In this document: piece after piece, positions 43,286-52,400 of the stretch | Layout: every line of letters begins with the position of its first letter | Numbering within the stretch: position 1 is the stretch's first letter | From: Bordetella genomosp. 2 | GTDB lineage: Bacteria; Pseudomonadota; Gammaproteobacteria; Burkholderiales; Burkholderiaceae_B | DNA: 64,000 nucleotides | Reading direction: 5' to 3' | Assembly: GCF_002261345.1 (NCBI RefSeq) | Contig: NZ_NEVT01000007.1 | Location: 186,001 to 250,000 of the forward strand | The notes under the pieces: model-generated | Told to the model about the DNA's origin: nothing | Seen by the model: only the letters and a program-made list of their open reading frames with translations | The model's database searches: none | Made by a program: the position numbers and the translations under genes

Positions 43286-44362
43286 ATGCCCAGCCTGTTG
43301 TTTACCCCGCTGCAACTGCGCAGCGTGACGTTCAAGAACCGCATCGGCGTCGCGCCGATGTGCCAATATTCCTGCCGCGACGGCCTGGCCAGCAACTGGC
43401 ACCTGGTCCACCTGGGCAGCCGGGCGGTGGGCGGCGCCGGCATGGTCATGGTGGAAGCCTCGGCCGTGTCGCCCGAAGGCCGCATCAGCCCCGCCGACCT
43501 CGGCATCTGGAGCGACGCGCACGCGGCCGCGCTCGCGCCCATCGCGCAGTTCATCGCCGAACAGGGCGCGGTGCCCGCCATCCAGCTGGCCCACGCCGGC
43601 CGCAAGGGCTCCACGCAGGTGCCGTGGCAGGGCCGCCAGGCCGTGGCGCCGGAACAAGGCGGCTGGCCGGTGCGCGCGCCCAGTCCGGTGCCCTTCAACG
43701 ATGTCTACCCGCTGCCGGCGGAAATGAGCGAGGCCGACATCACCCAGGTCGTCGACGATTTCGCCGCGGCGGCCCAGCGCAGCCGCGCCGCCGGCATGCA
43801 AGTGGTCGAACTGCACATGGGGCACGGCTACCTGATGCACCAGTTCCTGTCGCCGCTGAGCAACCGCCGCGCCGACGCCTACGGCGGTTCGTTCGATGCG
43901 CGCATCCGGGCGCCGCTGCGCGTGGCGGCCGCGGTGCGCGAGGCATGGCCGCGGGACCTGCCGCTGTTCGTGCGGCTGTCGGCCACCGACTGGCTCGAAG
44001 GCGGCTGGGATGTGGCGCAGTCGGTCGAGCTGGCGCGCCGCATGAAGGCCCTGGGCGTGGACCTGGTGGATTGTTCCAGCGGGTCGATCGTGCCGGGGTC
44101 GCAGGGCGAGGCCGCGCCGGGCTACCAGGTGCCCCTGGCCGAACGGATCCGCCGCGAAGCCGAGGTAGCCACCGCCGCGGTGGGGCTGATCACCCAGGCG
44201 GCGCAGGCCGAGCAGATCCTGCGCGACGGCAGCGCGGATATGGTGCTGCTGGCGCGCGAACTGCTGCGGGACCCGTATTGGCCCCTGCGGGCGGCGGCGG
44301 AACTGGATGCGCCGACGCAATGGCCGGTGCAGTACCTGCGGGCAGTGGCGGCGCGCGGCTGA
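43286..44362 (+). CDS. Old Yellow Enzyme-family NADPH dehydrogenase (YqjM/NamA-like)
   Basis: This 358-aa FMN enzyme reduces activated C=C bonds of enones, nitro-olefins or nitroesters. The thermophilic-like YqjM subclass is indicated by Cys26 and Tyr28 in MCQYSC, the QLAHAGRKGS substrate-binding His segment, and HMGHGYLMHQFLSPLSNRR. I begin at ATG 43286; the much longer frame upstream overlaps the Bug gene. It converges on the narK-like gene across a perfect stem-loop repeat. Confidence 0.9.
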   Translation: MPSLLFTPLQLRSVTFKNRIGVAPMCQYSCRDGLASNWHLVHLGSRAVGGAGMVMVEASAVSPEGRISPADLGIWSDAHAAALAPIAQFIAEQGAVPAIQLAHAGRKGSTQVPWQGRQAVAPEQGGWPVRAPSPVPFNDVYPLPAEMSEADITQVVDDFAAAAQRSRAAGMQVVELHMGHGYLMHQFLSPLSNRRADAYGGSFDARIRAPLRVAAAVREAWPRDLPLFVRLSATDWLEGGWDVAQSVELARRMKALGVDLVDCSSGSIVPGSQGEAAPGYQVPLAERIRREAEVATAAVGLITQAAQAEQILRDGSADMVLLARELLRDPYWPLRAAAELDAPTQWPVQYLRAVAARG

Positions 44363-44421
44363 CGCGGCGCCGGGTTGTCACGCAACATCGGGCCCCGGGC
44401 TGCCGCGCCGCTTGCTTACCG

Positions 44422-44454
44422 AGGTGTCTGACACCCTTGCGGTGTCAGACACCT
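44422..44454. repeat. Compact GGTGTCTGACACC stem-loop
   Basis: AGGTGTCTGACACC (44422-44435) and GGTGTCAGACACCT (44441-44454) are perfect complements with a 5-nt loop, midway between convergent genes. It could act as a bidirectional termination signal, although no T-run flanks it. Confidence 0.85.
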
Positions 44455-44472
44455 GCCAAGGGCTGGGAGGGT

Positions 44473-45714
44473 TCAGGGTTCCCGCGCCACTGCGCCGGAG
44501 ATTTCCACCTTCCTGACCTCGGCGACGTACATCACGATCAGCGACACCCACACCACGCCGTAGAGCAGCATGAAGCAGCTGGAGCGGATCTGCAGCAGGT
44601 CCGCCATGGCGCCGAACATCAGCGGCAGGAGGAACCCGCCCACGCCGCCGGCCAGGCCCACGATGCCGGTCACCACCCCCATGTTGTCGGGAAAATCGTC
44701 GGCCACGTATTTGAAGGTGGACGCCATGCCGAACGCGAACATCGCGCCCAGCACGAACAGCAGCAGCGTGAACAGCCAGACCGGCAGGTAAATATGGAAA
44801 GCCTCCGGCCCGTGCAGCGTCTGCACGGTCAGGGTGGTGTTGGGATAGGACAGCAGGAACAGGCAGATCCACGCCACCCACAGGCACCACCAGGTCATCT
44901 TGTGGGCGCCGAAGCGGTCCGCCAGGCCGCCGCCCACGGCGCGCAGCACCGCGCCCGGCAGCGAGAAACCGGCCGCCAGCGCCGAGGCGGCCACCAGCGT
45001 CAGGTTGTACTCGGCCTGGAAGTACTGCGGTATCCACAGCGACAGCGCCGTGAAGCCGCCGAAGGTGATGGAGTAGTACTGGCAATAGCGCCACACCCGC
45101 GGGTTCTTCAGTACCTTGAACTGGTCGGCCAGCTTGCCGCCGGCCTGCCCCGCCCCGGGATCGGGCGCCGCGACCAGCCAGAAGAGCGCGGCCGTGACCA
45201 GCAGGGACACCGCGTAGATCTTCGGCACCATGCGCCAGCCGTAGGTTTCCAGCAGGACCGGCGTGATGAACAGGTTGACCGCCGCCCCCACGGTGCCGGC
45301 GCCGAAGAAGCCCATGGCGAAGCCCTTGCGCTCCGGCGAGAAAAAGCGCGATACATACGGCGTGCCGACGGCGAACGACGCGCCCACCAGGCCCAGGAAC
45401 AGGCCGATCACCAGGAACTGCCACAGCGCCTCGGCGTAACTGACCAGGTACACCGGGATCGCGCAGCCCGCCAGCAGCACCGTCATCACGATGCGGCCGC
45501 CGTAGCGGTCGGTCCACAGGCCGAGCGGCAGGCGGAAAATGGCGCCGGTCAGCACCGGCGTCGAAGTCAGCAGGCCGAACTGGAACGCGTTCAGGCCCAG
45601 CTCCTGGCGAATGCGGATGCCCAGCACGCCGAACATCATCCACACCACGAAGCACACCATGAATGCGAAGGTGCTGCTGTACAAGACCGCATAAGCCCTG
45701 GGGCGGTTGCTCAT
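44473..45714 (-). CDS. narK: Nitrate/nitrite transporter, NarK-type MFS protein
   Basis: This 413-aa major-facilitator protein has about twelve helices, with FGVLGIRIRQELGL and RLPLGLWTDRYGGR in the first half and the glycine-rich nitrate-signature-like segments GFFGAGTVGAAVN and GIVGLAGGVGGFLLP. It is the last gene of the nar operon, after a parvulin gene. It should import nitrate or exchange it for nitrite at the inner membrane. The start at 45714 gives the standard NarK N-terminus; a longer upstream frame overlaps the parvulin gene. Confidence 0.88.
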   Translation of the reverse strand: MSNRPRAYAVLYSSTFAFMVCFVVWMMFGVLGIRIRQELGLNAFQFGLLTSTPVLTGAIFRLPLGLWTDRYGGRIVMTVLLAGCAIPVYLVSYAEALWQFLVIGLFLGLVGASFAVGTPYVSRFFSPERKGFAMGFFGAGTVGAAVNLFITPVLLETYGWRMVPKIYAVSLLVTAALFWLVAAPDPGAGQAGGKLADQFKVLKNPRVWRYCQYYSITFGGFTALSLWIPQYFQAEYNLTLVAASALAAGFSLPGAVLRAVGGGLADRFGAHKMTWWCLWVAWICLFLLSYPNTTLTVQTLHGPEAFHIYLPVWLFTLLLFVLGAMFAFGMASTFKYVADDFPDNMGVVTGIVGLAGGVGGFLLPLMFGAMADLLQIRSSCFMLLYGVVWVSLIVMYVAEVRKVEISGAVAREP

Positions 45715-45751
45715 CGCGCTCTCCCTGGTCGGTGGAAGGAGGAAAACCGGG

Positions 45752-46498
45752 TTATTGCAGCAGGGGCGAATCGGCACCGGGCATGTCCAGGCCCTCGATG
45801 CGGGCCTGCCCCACCAGCCACCGCAGGTACTGGTGCGTGGCGCGCCGCTCGGAGGCCTGCGCCAGCCACCCGGCAATACGCGCGTGCACGTCCTCGAAGG
45901 CCATCGGCGCGCCTTCGACCTTGCGCCCGCTGCGCACGATATGGAAGCCATGGCGGGTCTGCACCAGCCGGTCCAGCAAGGTGTGCGCCGGCATGGCGAA
46001 CACCACCTGCTCGAACTCGGGCACGGTGGCGCCGCGGCTGACGTCGCCAAGCCGGCCGCCTTGCTGCGCCGAGGGGCAGTTGGAATACTGGCGCGCGAAA
46101 TCGGCGAATGCGCCGGGCGCGGCGCCGTGCAGCTGCTGCAGGATCTCGCCGGCGCGCGCGCGCAGTTGCTGGGGATTCACGCGCGGCGTCAGCTGGAATA
46201 GGATGTGACACACCTCCACCAGCGCGCCGCTCAGGAACTGCGCCGGATGCTGCTCGTAGTAGCGCCGGCAGGCGGCCTCGTCGGCCTCCGGGGTGCGGAC
46301 CTCGGCCGCCAGCACGGCGCGCACCGCCGCCTCTTCGTCATGCCCGGCCAGGCCCAGCGCGCGGGCGCGCTGCAGCAGCAGTTCGCGCAGGACCAGTTCA
46401 CGGCCGGCGCTCTGCAGCGGATCGGCCTCGTCCTGGTGGCGCGGCAGTTCGGCCTGCAGCCGCGCCTCGTCGATGGCGACGCCGTTGACGGAAATCAT
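45752..46498 (-). CDS. Parvulin-type peptidyl-prolyl isomerase in nar operon
   Basis: This 248-aa protein has an N-terminal SurA/NifM-like helical region and a C-terminal parvulin domain (VEVCHILFQL, then FADFARQYSNCPSAQQGGRLGDV, and HGFHIVRSG). It has no signal peptide, so it is probably cytoplasmic. A PpiC-type gene in the same place, after narI, is known in Pseudomonas nar operons; NifM-like isomerases help mature metalloenzymes, so a role in nitrate reductase folding is a reasonable inference. The longer in-frame upstream extension overlaps narI and is not used. Confidence 0.85.
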   Translation of the reverse strand: MISVNGVAIDEARLQAELPRHQDEADPLQSAGRELVLRELLLQRARALGLAGHDEEAAVRAVLAAEVRTPEADEAACRRYYEQHPAQFLSGALVEVCHILFQLTPRVNPQQLRARAGEILQQLHGAAPGAFADFARQYSNCPSAQQGGRLGDVSRGATVPEFEQVVFAMPAHTLLDRLVQTRHGFHIVRSGRKVEGAPMAFEDVHARIAGWLAQASERRATHQYLRWLVGQARIEGLDMPGADSPLLQ

Positions 46499-46506
46499 GC
46501 GCGCCC

Positions 46507-47193
46507 TCAACGCGACCGCACCAGTTGCCAGGCCCGGCCCAGGTAGCCCAGCGACGCGAAGCCGCTCCACACGTGCACCAGCCGCGTGAACGGAAAGATC
46601 AGGAACAGCGTCATGCCCAGCACCATGTGCCACTGGTACACCCATGGCACGCCGGCCACCACGTCGGCGGCGCCGGCCCGGAAGGTGACGATGCGCTGGG
46701 CCCACTCGCCCAGCAGCAGCATTAGCGCGCCGTCCTCGTGCTTGGCCGAGGTGAAGATGGACAACAGGCCCAGCGACAGCACGATCAGAATCCAGAACAG
46801 CGTGAGCCAGTCGGAAAAGCGCGACGTGGCCACCAGGCGCGGCTCGGACAGGCGCCGGTAGATCAGGATGAGCAGGCCGGCCAGGCACACCACTCCCAGG
46901 ACCGCTCCCACCACCACCGCCAGCATCTGCTTGAATCCCGTGCTCAGGCCCAGCGCGTGGTAGACGGCCGGCGGGGTCAGCAGGCCGAACAGGTGCGTGA
47001 AGAACAGCGCGATGATGCCGATGTGGAACAGGTTGCTGCCCCAGCGCAGCGCGCCGCGCTTGAGCATCTGGCTGGAATCGCTCTTCCACGTGTACTGTTC
47101 GCGCTCGAAGCGCGCCAGGCTGCCGAACAGGAACACCGCCAGGGCGATGTAGGGATACACGCCGAAGAAGAAGTAATGGACATGAGCGGCCAT
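46507..47193 (-). CDS. narI: Respiratory nitrate reductase gamma subunit (cytochrome b)
   Basis: NarI (228 aa) is the membrane anchor that carries two haems b and passes quinol electrons to NarH. The sequence begins HVHYFFFGVYPYIALAVFLFGSLARFEREQYTWKSDSSQ (in outline), with the conserved RWGSNLFHIGIIALFFTHLFGLL segment and the late QWHMVLGMTLFLIFPFTRLVH, containing the haem-ligating histidines among five helices. It follows narJ by 10 bp. Confidence 0.95.
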   Translation of the reverse strand: MAAHVHYFFFGVYPYIALAVFLFGSLARFEREQYTWKSDSSQMLKRGALRWGSNLFHIGIIALFFTHLFGLLTPPAVYHALGLSTGFKQMLAVVVGAVLGVVCLAGLLILIYRRLSEPRLVATSRFSDWLTLFWILIVLSLGLLSIFTSAKHEDGALMLLLGEWAQRIVTFRAGAADVVAGVPWVYQWHMVLGMTLFLIFPFTRLVHVWSGFASLGYLGRAWQLVRSR

Positions 47194-47203
47194 GCTGTTC
47201 TCC

Positions 47204-47881
47204 TTACCGTTGCGCGGGCGCGGCCGGCGCCCGCCTGGGGTCGGTATCGTAGAAATGCACCGGCTGCGCCGCCGGGGCGGCGGGACGCAGCGCCGGCTCG
47301 GTGCCGCCGGCGCCGGGACCGAATGTCACCATGGTTTCTTCCAGCTCGCCCTCCGGCGGCTCGGGCAGCGGCTGCGGCACCGTGTCCGTCAGGCCGCGCA
47401 GCACCGCGAACACCGCCGCATAAGGGCTGCCGGCCTCGGCCAGCTTGCCGCCGATGCGGGCCAGCACGTGGATCGCGTCGCCCAGCAGCGCGGCCGCCGC
47501 CGGCGGCGGGATCTGGGCCAGGAACTCCAGGAACAGCGGCACGTAGTCGGGCAGTTCGGTGGTGTCCAGCACCAGCCCGTGGCGCAGGTATTCCTCGCGC
47601 AGCTCGACCATGGCCTGGCCGCGGTCGCGCGACTCGCCGTGGATGTGCTCGAACAGGTACAGGGAATGGGCCGGCCGCCGGTCGAACGTGGCGACGTATT
47701 GCTCCTGCAGCTCGATCAGGTCGCCCCCGCTTTCCAGCAGGGCGAAGACCGGCTCCAGTTCGGCGCGGCGCGCCGGCTCCAGCGCGGCGCGCAGCTCGGG
47801 CAGCGCCGCCAGCAGCTCGGCGTCCGGATACGCCAGCAGCGCCGACAGGACGGCGTAGACGGGAGTGGCGGGCATCGTCAT
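47204..47881 (-). CDS. narJ: Nitrate reductase molybdenum cofactor assembly chaperone
   Basis: NarJ (225 aa) is the dedicated chaperone that holds NarG until its molybdenum cofactor is inserted. Typical features are YAVLSALLAYPDAELLAAL near the N-terminus, the EQYVATFDRRPAHSLYLFEH segment and LPDYVPLFLEFL. A proline/alanine-rich tail of about 40 residues follows the helical domain. A second Met two codons downstream is an alternative start. It lies between narH and narI in the usual order. Confidence 0.94.
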   Translation of the reverse strand: MTMPATPVYAVLSALLAYPDAELLAALPELRAALEPARRAELEPVFALLESGGDLIELQEQYVATFDRRPAHSLYLFEHIHGESRDRGQAMVELREEYLRHGLVLDTTELPDYVPLFLEFLAQIPPPAAAALLGDAIHVLARIGGKLAEAGSPYAAVFAVLRGLTDTVPQPLPEPPEGELEETMVTFGPGAGGTEPALRPAAPAAQPVHFYDTDPRRAPAAPAQR

Positions 47882-47888
47882 GGCCGCG

Positions 47889-49439
47889 CTACCCCGCTAC
47901 CTTGTCGCGCTGGACTTCCATGAACACCACCTGCTGGGCGTCGCCGCGCGGCTTGCTGCCGAACAGGCTGCCCTGCGACACGCCGCCCGAGCAGCCGTTG
48001 CCGAACGAGAAGCCGCAGCCGCCGCGCATGTCGAAGGCATTCTCGGCATACTCGCGGTGCGAGGTGGGAATGACGAAGCGGTCTTCGTAGTTGGCGATCG
48101 CCAGGTAGCGGTACATGTCCTCGACCTGCGCGGTGCTCAGCCCCACCTGGCGCAGGATGTCGGCGCGCTCCTCGCCGTCCACCGTGCGGGCCCGCATGAA
48201 GGCGCGCATGGCCAGCAGGCGCTCCAGCGCCAGCGCCACCGGCGCCTCGTCGCCGGCGGTCAGCATGTTGGCCAGGTAGCGCAGCGGGATGCGCAGCGAT
48301 TTCACGTCGGGGATCTCGCCGAAGGCGCCGATATCGCCGCTGTTGGCGGCCGCCTGGATCGGCGACAGCGGCGGCACGTACCACACCATGGGCAGGGTGC
48401 GGTACTCCGGATGCAGGGGGAAGGCGATGCGCCATTCCACCGCCATCTTGTAGGTGGGCGAGTGGCGCGCCGCGTCCAGCCAGGACTGCGGCACGCCGTC
48501 GGCCAGCGCCTGCGCGATTACCGCCGGGTCGCCCGGGTCCAGGAAAACCTCCAGCTGCGCCTCGTACAGCGCCTTTTCGTCCTCGACCGAGGCGGCGCGC
48601 TCGATGCGATCGGCGTCATACAGCAGCACGCCCAGGTAGCGGATGCGGCCCACGCAGGTCTCCGAACAGACGGTGGGCTGGCCGGCCTCGATGCGCGGAT
48701 AGCAGAAGATGCACTTCTCGGCCTTGCCGCTCTGCCAGTTGTAGTAGATTTTCTTGTAGGGACAGCCCGACACGCACATGCGCCAGCCGCGGCACTTGTC
48801 CTGGTCGATCAGCACGATGCCGTCTTCTTCGCGCTTGTAGATTGAGCCGGACGGACAGCTCGCCACGCAGCTCGGGTTCAGGCAATGCTCGCACAGCCGC
48901 GGCAGGTACATCATGAAGGTATTCTCGAACTGCCCGTAGATATCCTTCTGCACGTCCTCGAAGTTGTAGTCCTGCGAACGCTTGGCGAACTCGCCGCCCA
49001 GGATCTCCTCCCAGTTGGGGCCCCACTCGATCTTCTCCATGCGCCGGCCGGTGATCAGCGAACGCGGCCGCGCGGTGGGCGCGGCCTGCAGCTCGGGCGC
49101 GTTGTGCAGATGCTCGTAGTCGAAGGTGAATGGCTCGTAGTAGTCGTCGATCTCCGGCAGATTGGGGTTGGCGAAGATATTGGCCAGCAGCCGCAGCTTG
49201 CCGCCCTGGCGCGGCTCGATGCGGCCGGCGGCGGTGCGCTTCCAGCCGCCGTTCCAGCGGTCCTGGTTTTCCCAGTCCTTGGGGTAGCCGATGCCCGGCT
49301 TGGTCTCGACGTTGTTGAACCAGGCGTATTCCATGCCGCCGCGCGAGGTCCAGACGTTCTTGCAGGTGACCGAACAGGTATGGCAGCCAATGCATTTGTC
49401 CAGGTTCAGCACCATGGCGATCTGCGCTCGTACTTTCAT
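47889..49439 (-). CDS. narH: Respiratory nitrate reductase beta subunit (Fe-S)
   Basis: NarH (516 aa) carries four iron-sulphur clusters that wire NarI to NarG. The first Cys group is CIGCHTCSVTC (from residue 16). Later groups are CEHCLNPSCVASC, CRGWRMCVSGC (Trp in place of one Cys, giving the 3Fe-4S cluster) and CIFC...CSETC. All expected ligands are present and the length is normal. Confidence 0.97.
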   Translation of the reverse strand: MKVRAQIAMVLNLDKCIGCHTCSVTCKNVWTSRGGMEYAWFNNVETKPGIGYPKDWENQDRWNGGWKRTAAGRIEPRQGGKLRLLANIFANPNLPEIDDYYEPFTFDYEHLHNAPELQAAPTARPRSLITGRRMEKIEWGPNWEEILGGEFAKRSQDYNFEDVQKDIYGQFENTFMMYLPRLCEHCLNPSCVASCPSGSIYKREEDGIVLIDQDKCRGWRMCVSGCPYKKIYYNWQSGKAEKCIFCYPRIEAGQPTVCSETCVGRIRYLGVLLYDADRIERAASVEDEKALYEAQLEVFLDPGDPAVIAQALADGVPQSWLDAARHSPTYKMAVEWRIAFPLHPEYRTLPMVWYVPPLSPIQAAANSGDIGAFGEIPDVKSLRIPLRYLANMLTAGDEAPVALALERLLAMRAFMRARTVDGEERADILRQVGLSTAQVEDMYRYLAIANYEDRFVIPTSHREYAENAFDMRGGCGFSFGNGCSGGVSQGSLFGSKPRGDAQQVVFMEVQRDKVAG

Positions 49440-49454
49440 GGTCGTCTCCGCTGC

Positions 49455-52400
49455 TCAGGCATGGGCCTGGCCGGCCGGCGCGCTGCGCGGCTGTTCCAGC
49501 CAGTCGATCCGGTTCATCTTGCGCACGATCACGAACTCGTCGCGATTCGAGCCCACCGTGCCGTAGTAGTTCAGCCCGTACGACAGCTGGGCATAGCCGC
49601 CGATCATGTGGGTGGGCTTGAGCACCGCGCGCGTCACGGAGTTGTGGATGCCGCCGCGCGCGCCGGTGATCTCGGAACCCGGCACGTTCACGATCTTCTC
49701 CTGCGCGTGGTACATCAGCGTCATGCCTTCCGGCACGCGCTGGCTCACCACCACGCGCGCCACCAGCGCCCCGTTGACGTTGTAGGCCTCGATCCAGTCG
49801 TTGTCGACGATGCCAGCCCTGGCCGCGTCCTTTTCGGAGATCCACAGGATCGGCCCGCCGCGCGACAAGGTCAGCATGATCAGGTTGTCGGTGTAGGTGG
49901 AGTGGATGCCCCACTTCTGGTGCGGCGTGATGAAGTTCAGCACCACATGCGGGTTGCCGTTGCCGAAGCGCTCCTCCAGCATGGGGCTGATCGACTTGGT
50001 GTCGACCGGCGGGCGGTACACGCACAGCGCCTCGCCGAAAGCGCGCATCCAGGCGTGGTCCTGGTAAAGCTGCTGGCGGCCGGTCAGCGTGCGCCACGGA
50101 ATCAGCTCGTGCACGTTGGTATAGCCGGCGTTGTAGCTGACGTGGTCGGACTCCAGCCCCGACCAGGTCGGCGACGAGATGATCTTGCGCGGCTGGGCCT
50201 GCAGGTCGCGGTAGCGGATCTTCTCGTGCTCGCGCGGAAGGGCCAGGTGCGTGTGGTCGCGTCCCGTGAAGGCCGACAGCGCCTGCCAGGCCTTGACCGC
50301 CACCTCGCCGTTGGTCTCGGGCGCCAGGGCCAGGATGGTCTCGGCGGCGTCGATGTCGGTGTCCAGGCGCGGCAGCCCCTGGCTGACGCCCGCTTCGGCC
50401 ACCTGGTAGTTGAGCTGGCCCAGCAGGTCGCATTCCTCGCCGGCCGGCCAGTTGATGCCCTTGCCGCCCACGCCCAGCTTGCGGGTCAGCGGGCCCAGCG
50501 AGGTGAACTGCTTGTACAGCCCGGGGTAGTTGCGTTCCACCACCGCCAGCGACGGCATGGTCTTGCCGGGGATCATCTCGGCCTCGCCGCGCTTCCAGTC
50601 GCGCACGCCGAACGGGTCGCCCAGTTCGGCCGGGGTGTCGTGCTGCAGCGGCGTCAGCACCAGGTCCTGGGCGGCGGGCAGCTCGGTCTCGGCGATGGCC
50701 GAGAAAGCCTGGGCGATGCCCTTGTAGATTTCCCAGTCGCTGCGCGACTCCCATACCGGGTCCACCGCCGCCGACAGCGGATGGATGAACGGGTGCATGT
50801 CCGAGGTATTGAGGTCGTTCTTCTCGTACCAGGTGGCGGTGGGCAGCACCACGTCGGAATAGACGCCGGTGGTGGACATGCGGAAATCCAGCGTCACCAG
50901 CAGGTCGAGCTTGCCCTGCGGTGCCTCGTCGCGCCAGGCGACCTCGCGGGGCTTTTCCTGGCCGTCCTGCCCCAGGTCCTTGCCCTGCACGCCGTGTTCG
51001 GTGCCCAGCAGGTGCTTCAAGAAATATTCATGGCCCTTGCCTGACGAACCCAGCAAATTGGAGCGCCACACGAACATGTTGCGCGGGTAGTTGTCGGGAT
51101 GGTCGGGATCTTCGCAGGCCAGCTTCAGCCGCCCTTCGCGCAGGGCCTGCACGGCGTAGGCCGCCGGTTCCTGCCCGGCATGGCGGGCGTCGCGCACCAC
51201 CTGCAGCGGGTTGGTCTGCAGCTGCGGCGCCGAGGGCAGCCAGCCCATGCGCTCGGCGCGCACGTTGAAATCGATCAGCGAACCCTGGAACGCCGCGGGG
51301 TCGGCCAGCGGCGACAGGATCTCGGACACCTTCAGTTTTTCGTAGCGCCATTGGTCGGTGTGCGCATAGAAGAACGACGTGCCGTTCATGTGGCGCGGCG
51401 GACGGCACCAGTCCAGCCCGAACGCCAGCGTGGTCCAGCCGGTCTGGGGCCGCAGCTTTTCCTGGCCCACATAATGGCACCAGCCGCCGCCCGACTGCCC
51501 GACGCAGCCGCACATGACCACCAGGTTGATGATGCCCCGGTAGGCCATGTCCATGTGATACCAGTGATTCAACCCGGCGCCCAGGATCACCATCGACTTG
51601 CCGCGCGTCTTGTCGGCATTCTGCGCGAACTGCCGCGCCACGGTGATGACGTCGTCGCGCTTGACCCCGGTAATGCGCTCCTGCCAGGCCGGGGTGTAGG
51701 GCACGTCGTCGTCGTACGAGGCCGCCACATTGGCGCCGCCCAGCCCGCGGTCGAGCCCGTAGTTGGCCATCAGCAGGTCGTACACGGTGACCGCCAGCAC
51801 CTCGCCCTCGGTCGTCTGCAGGCGGCGCGCCGCCATGTTGCGCTCGAGCACCTCGGGATGGTCGGTGCCCTGGAAATAGTCGTGCTGGCGGCCGCCGAAG
51901 TACGGGAACGCCACGGGCACGACTTCGTCGTGCGCGCCCACCAGCGACAGGCGCAGGGCCAGCGGGTTGCCGTCGGCGTCCTTGGCGTCGAGATTCCACT
52001 TGCCCAGGTCGCCGCCTTCCTGCTGCCCCCAGCGGAACCCGATCGAGCCGGCCGGCGCCGTCACCTCGCCGGTGGCGTCATTACAGGCGACGGGCTTCCA
52101 TACCGGGTTGTTGGCCTGCCCCAGCGCCCCCGGGAAATCGGCGGCGCGCAGCATGCGCTCGGGCACGTAGCGGTCGCCCTGGCGCACCAGCCGCACCAGG
52201 AACGGCATGTCGGAATACTGCCGGCAGTACTCGCGGAAATACTCGCTGCGGCCTTCGAGGTGGAACTCCTTGAGGATGACGTGGCCCATCGCCAGCGCCA
52301 GCGCGGCGTCGGTGCCCTGCTTCGGGTGCAGCCACACGTCGCCGAACTTCGCGCCCTCGGCGTAGTCGGGGAAGATCGACACAATCTTGGCGCCGCGATA

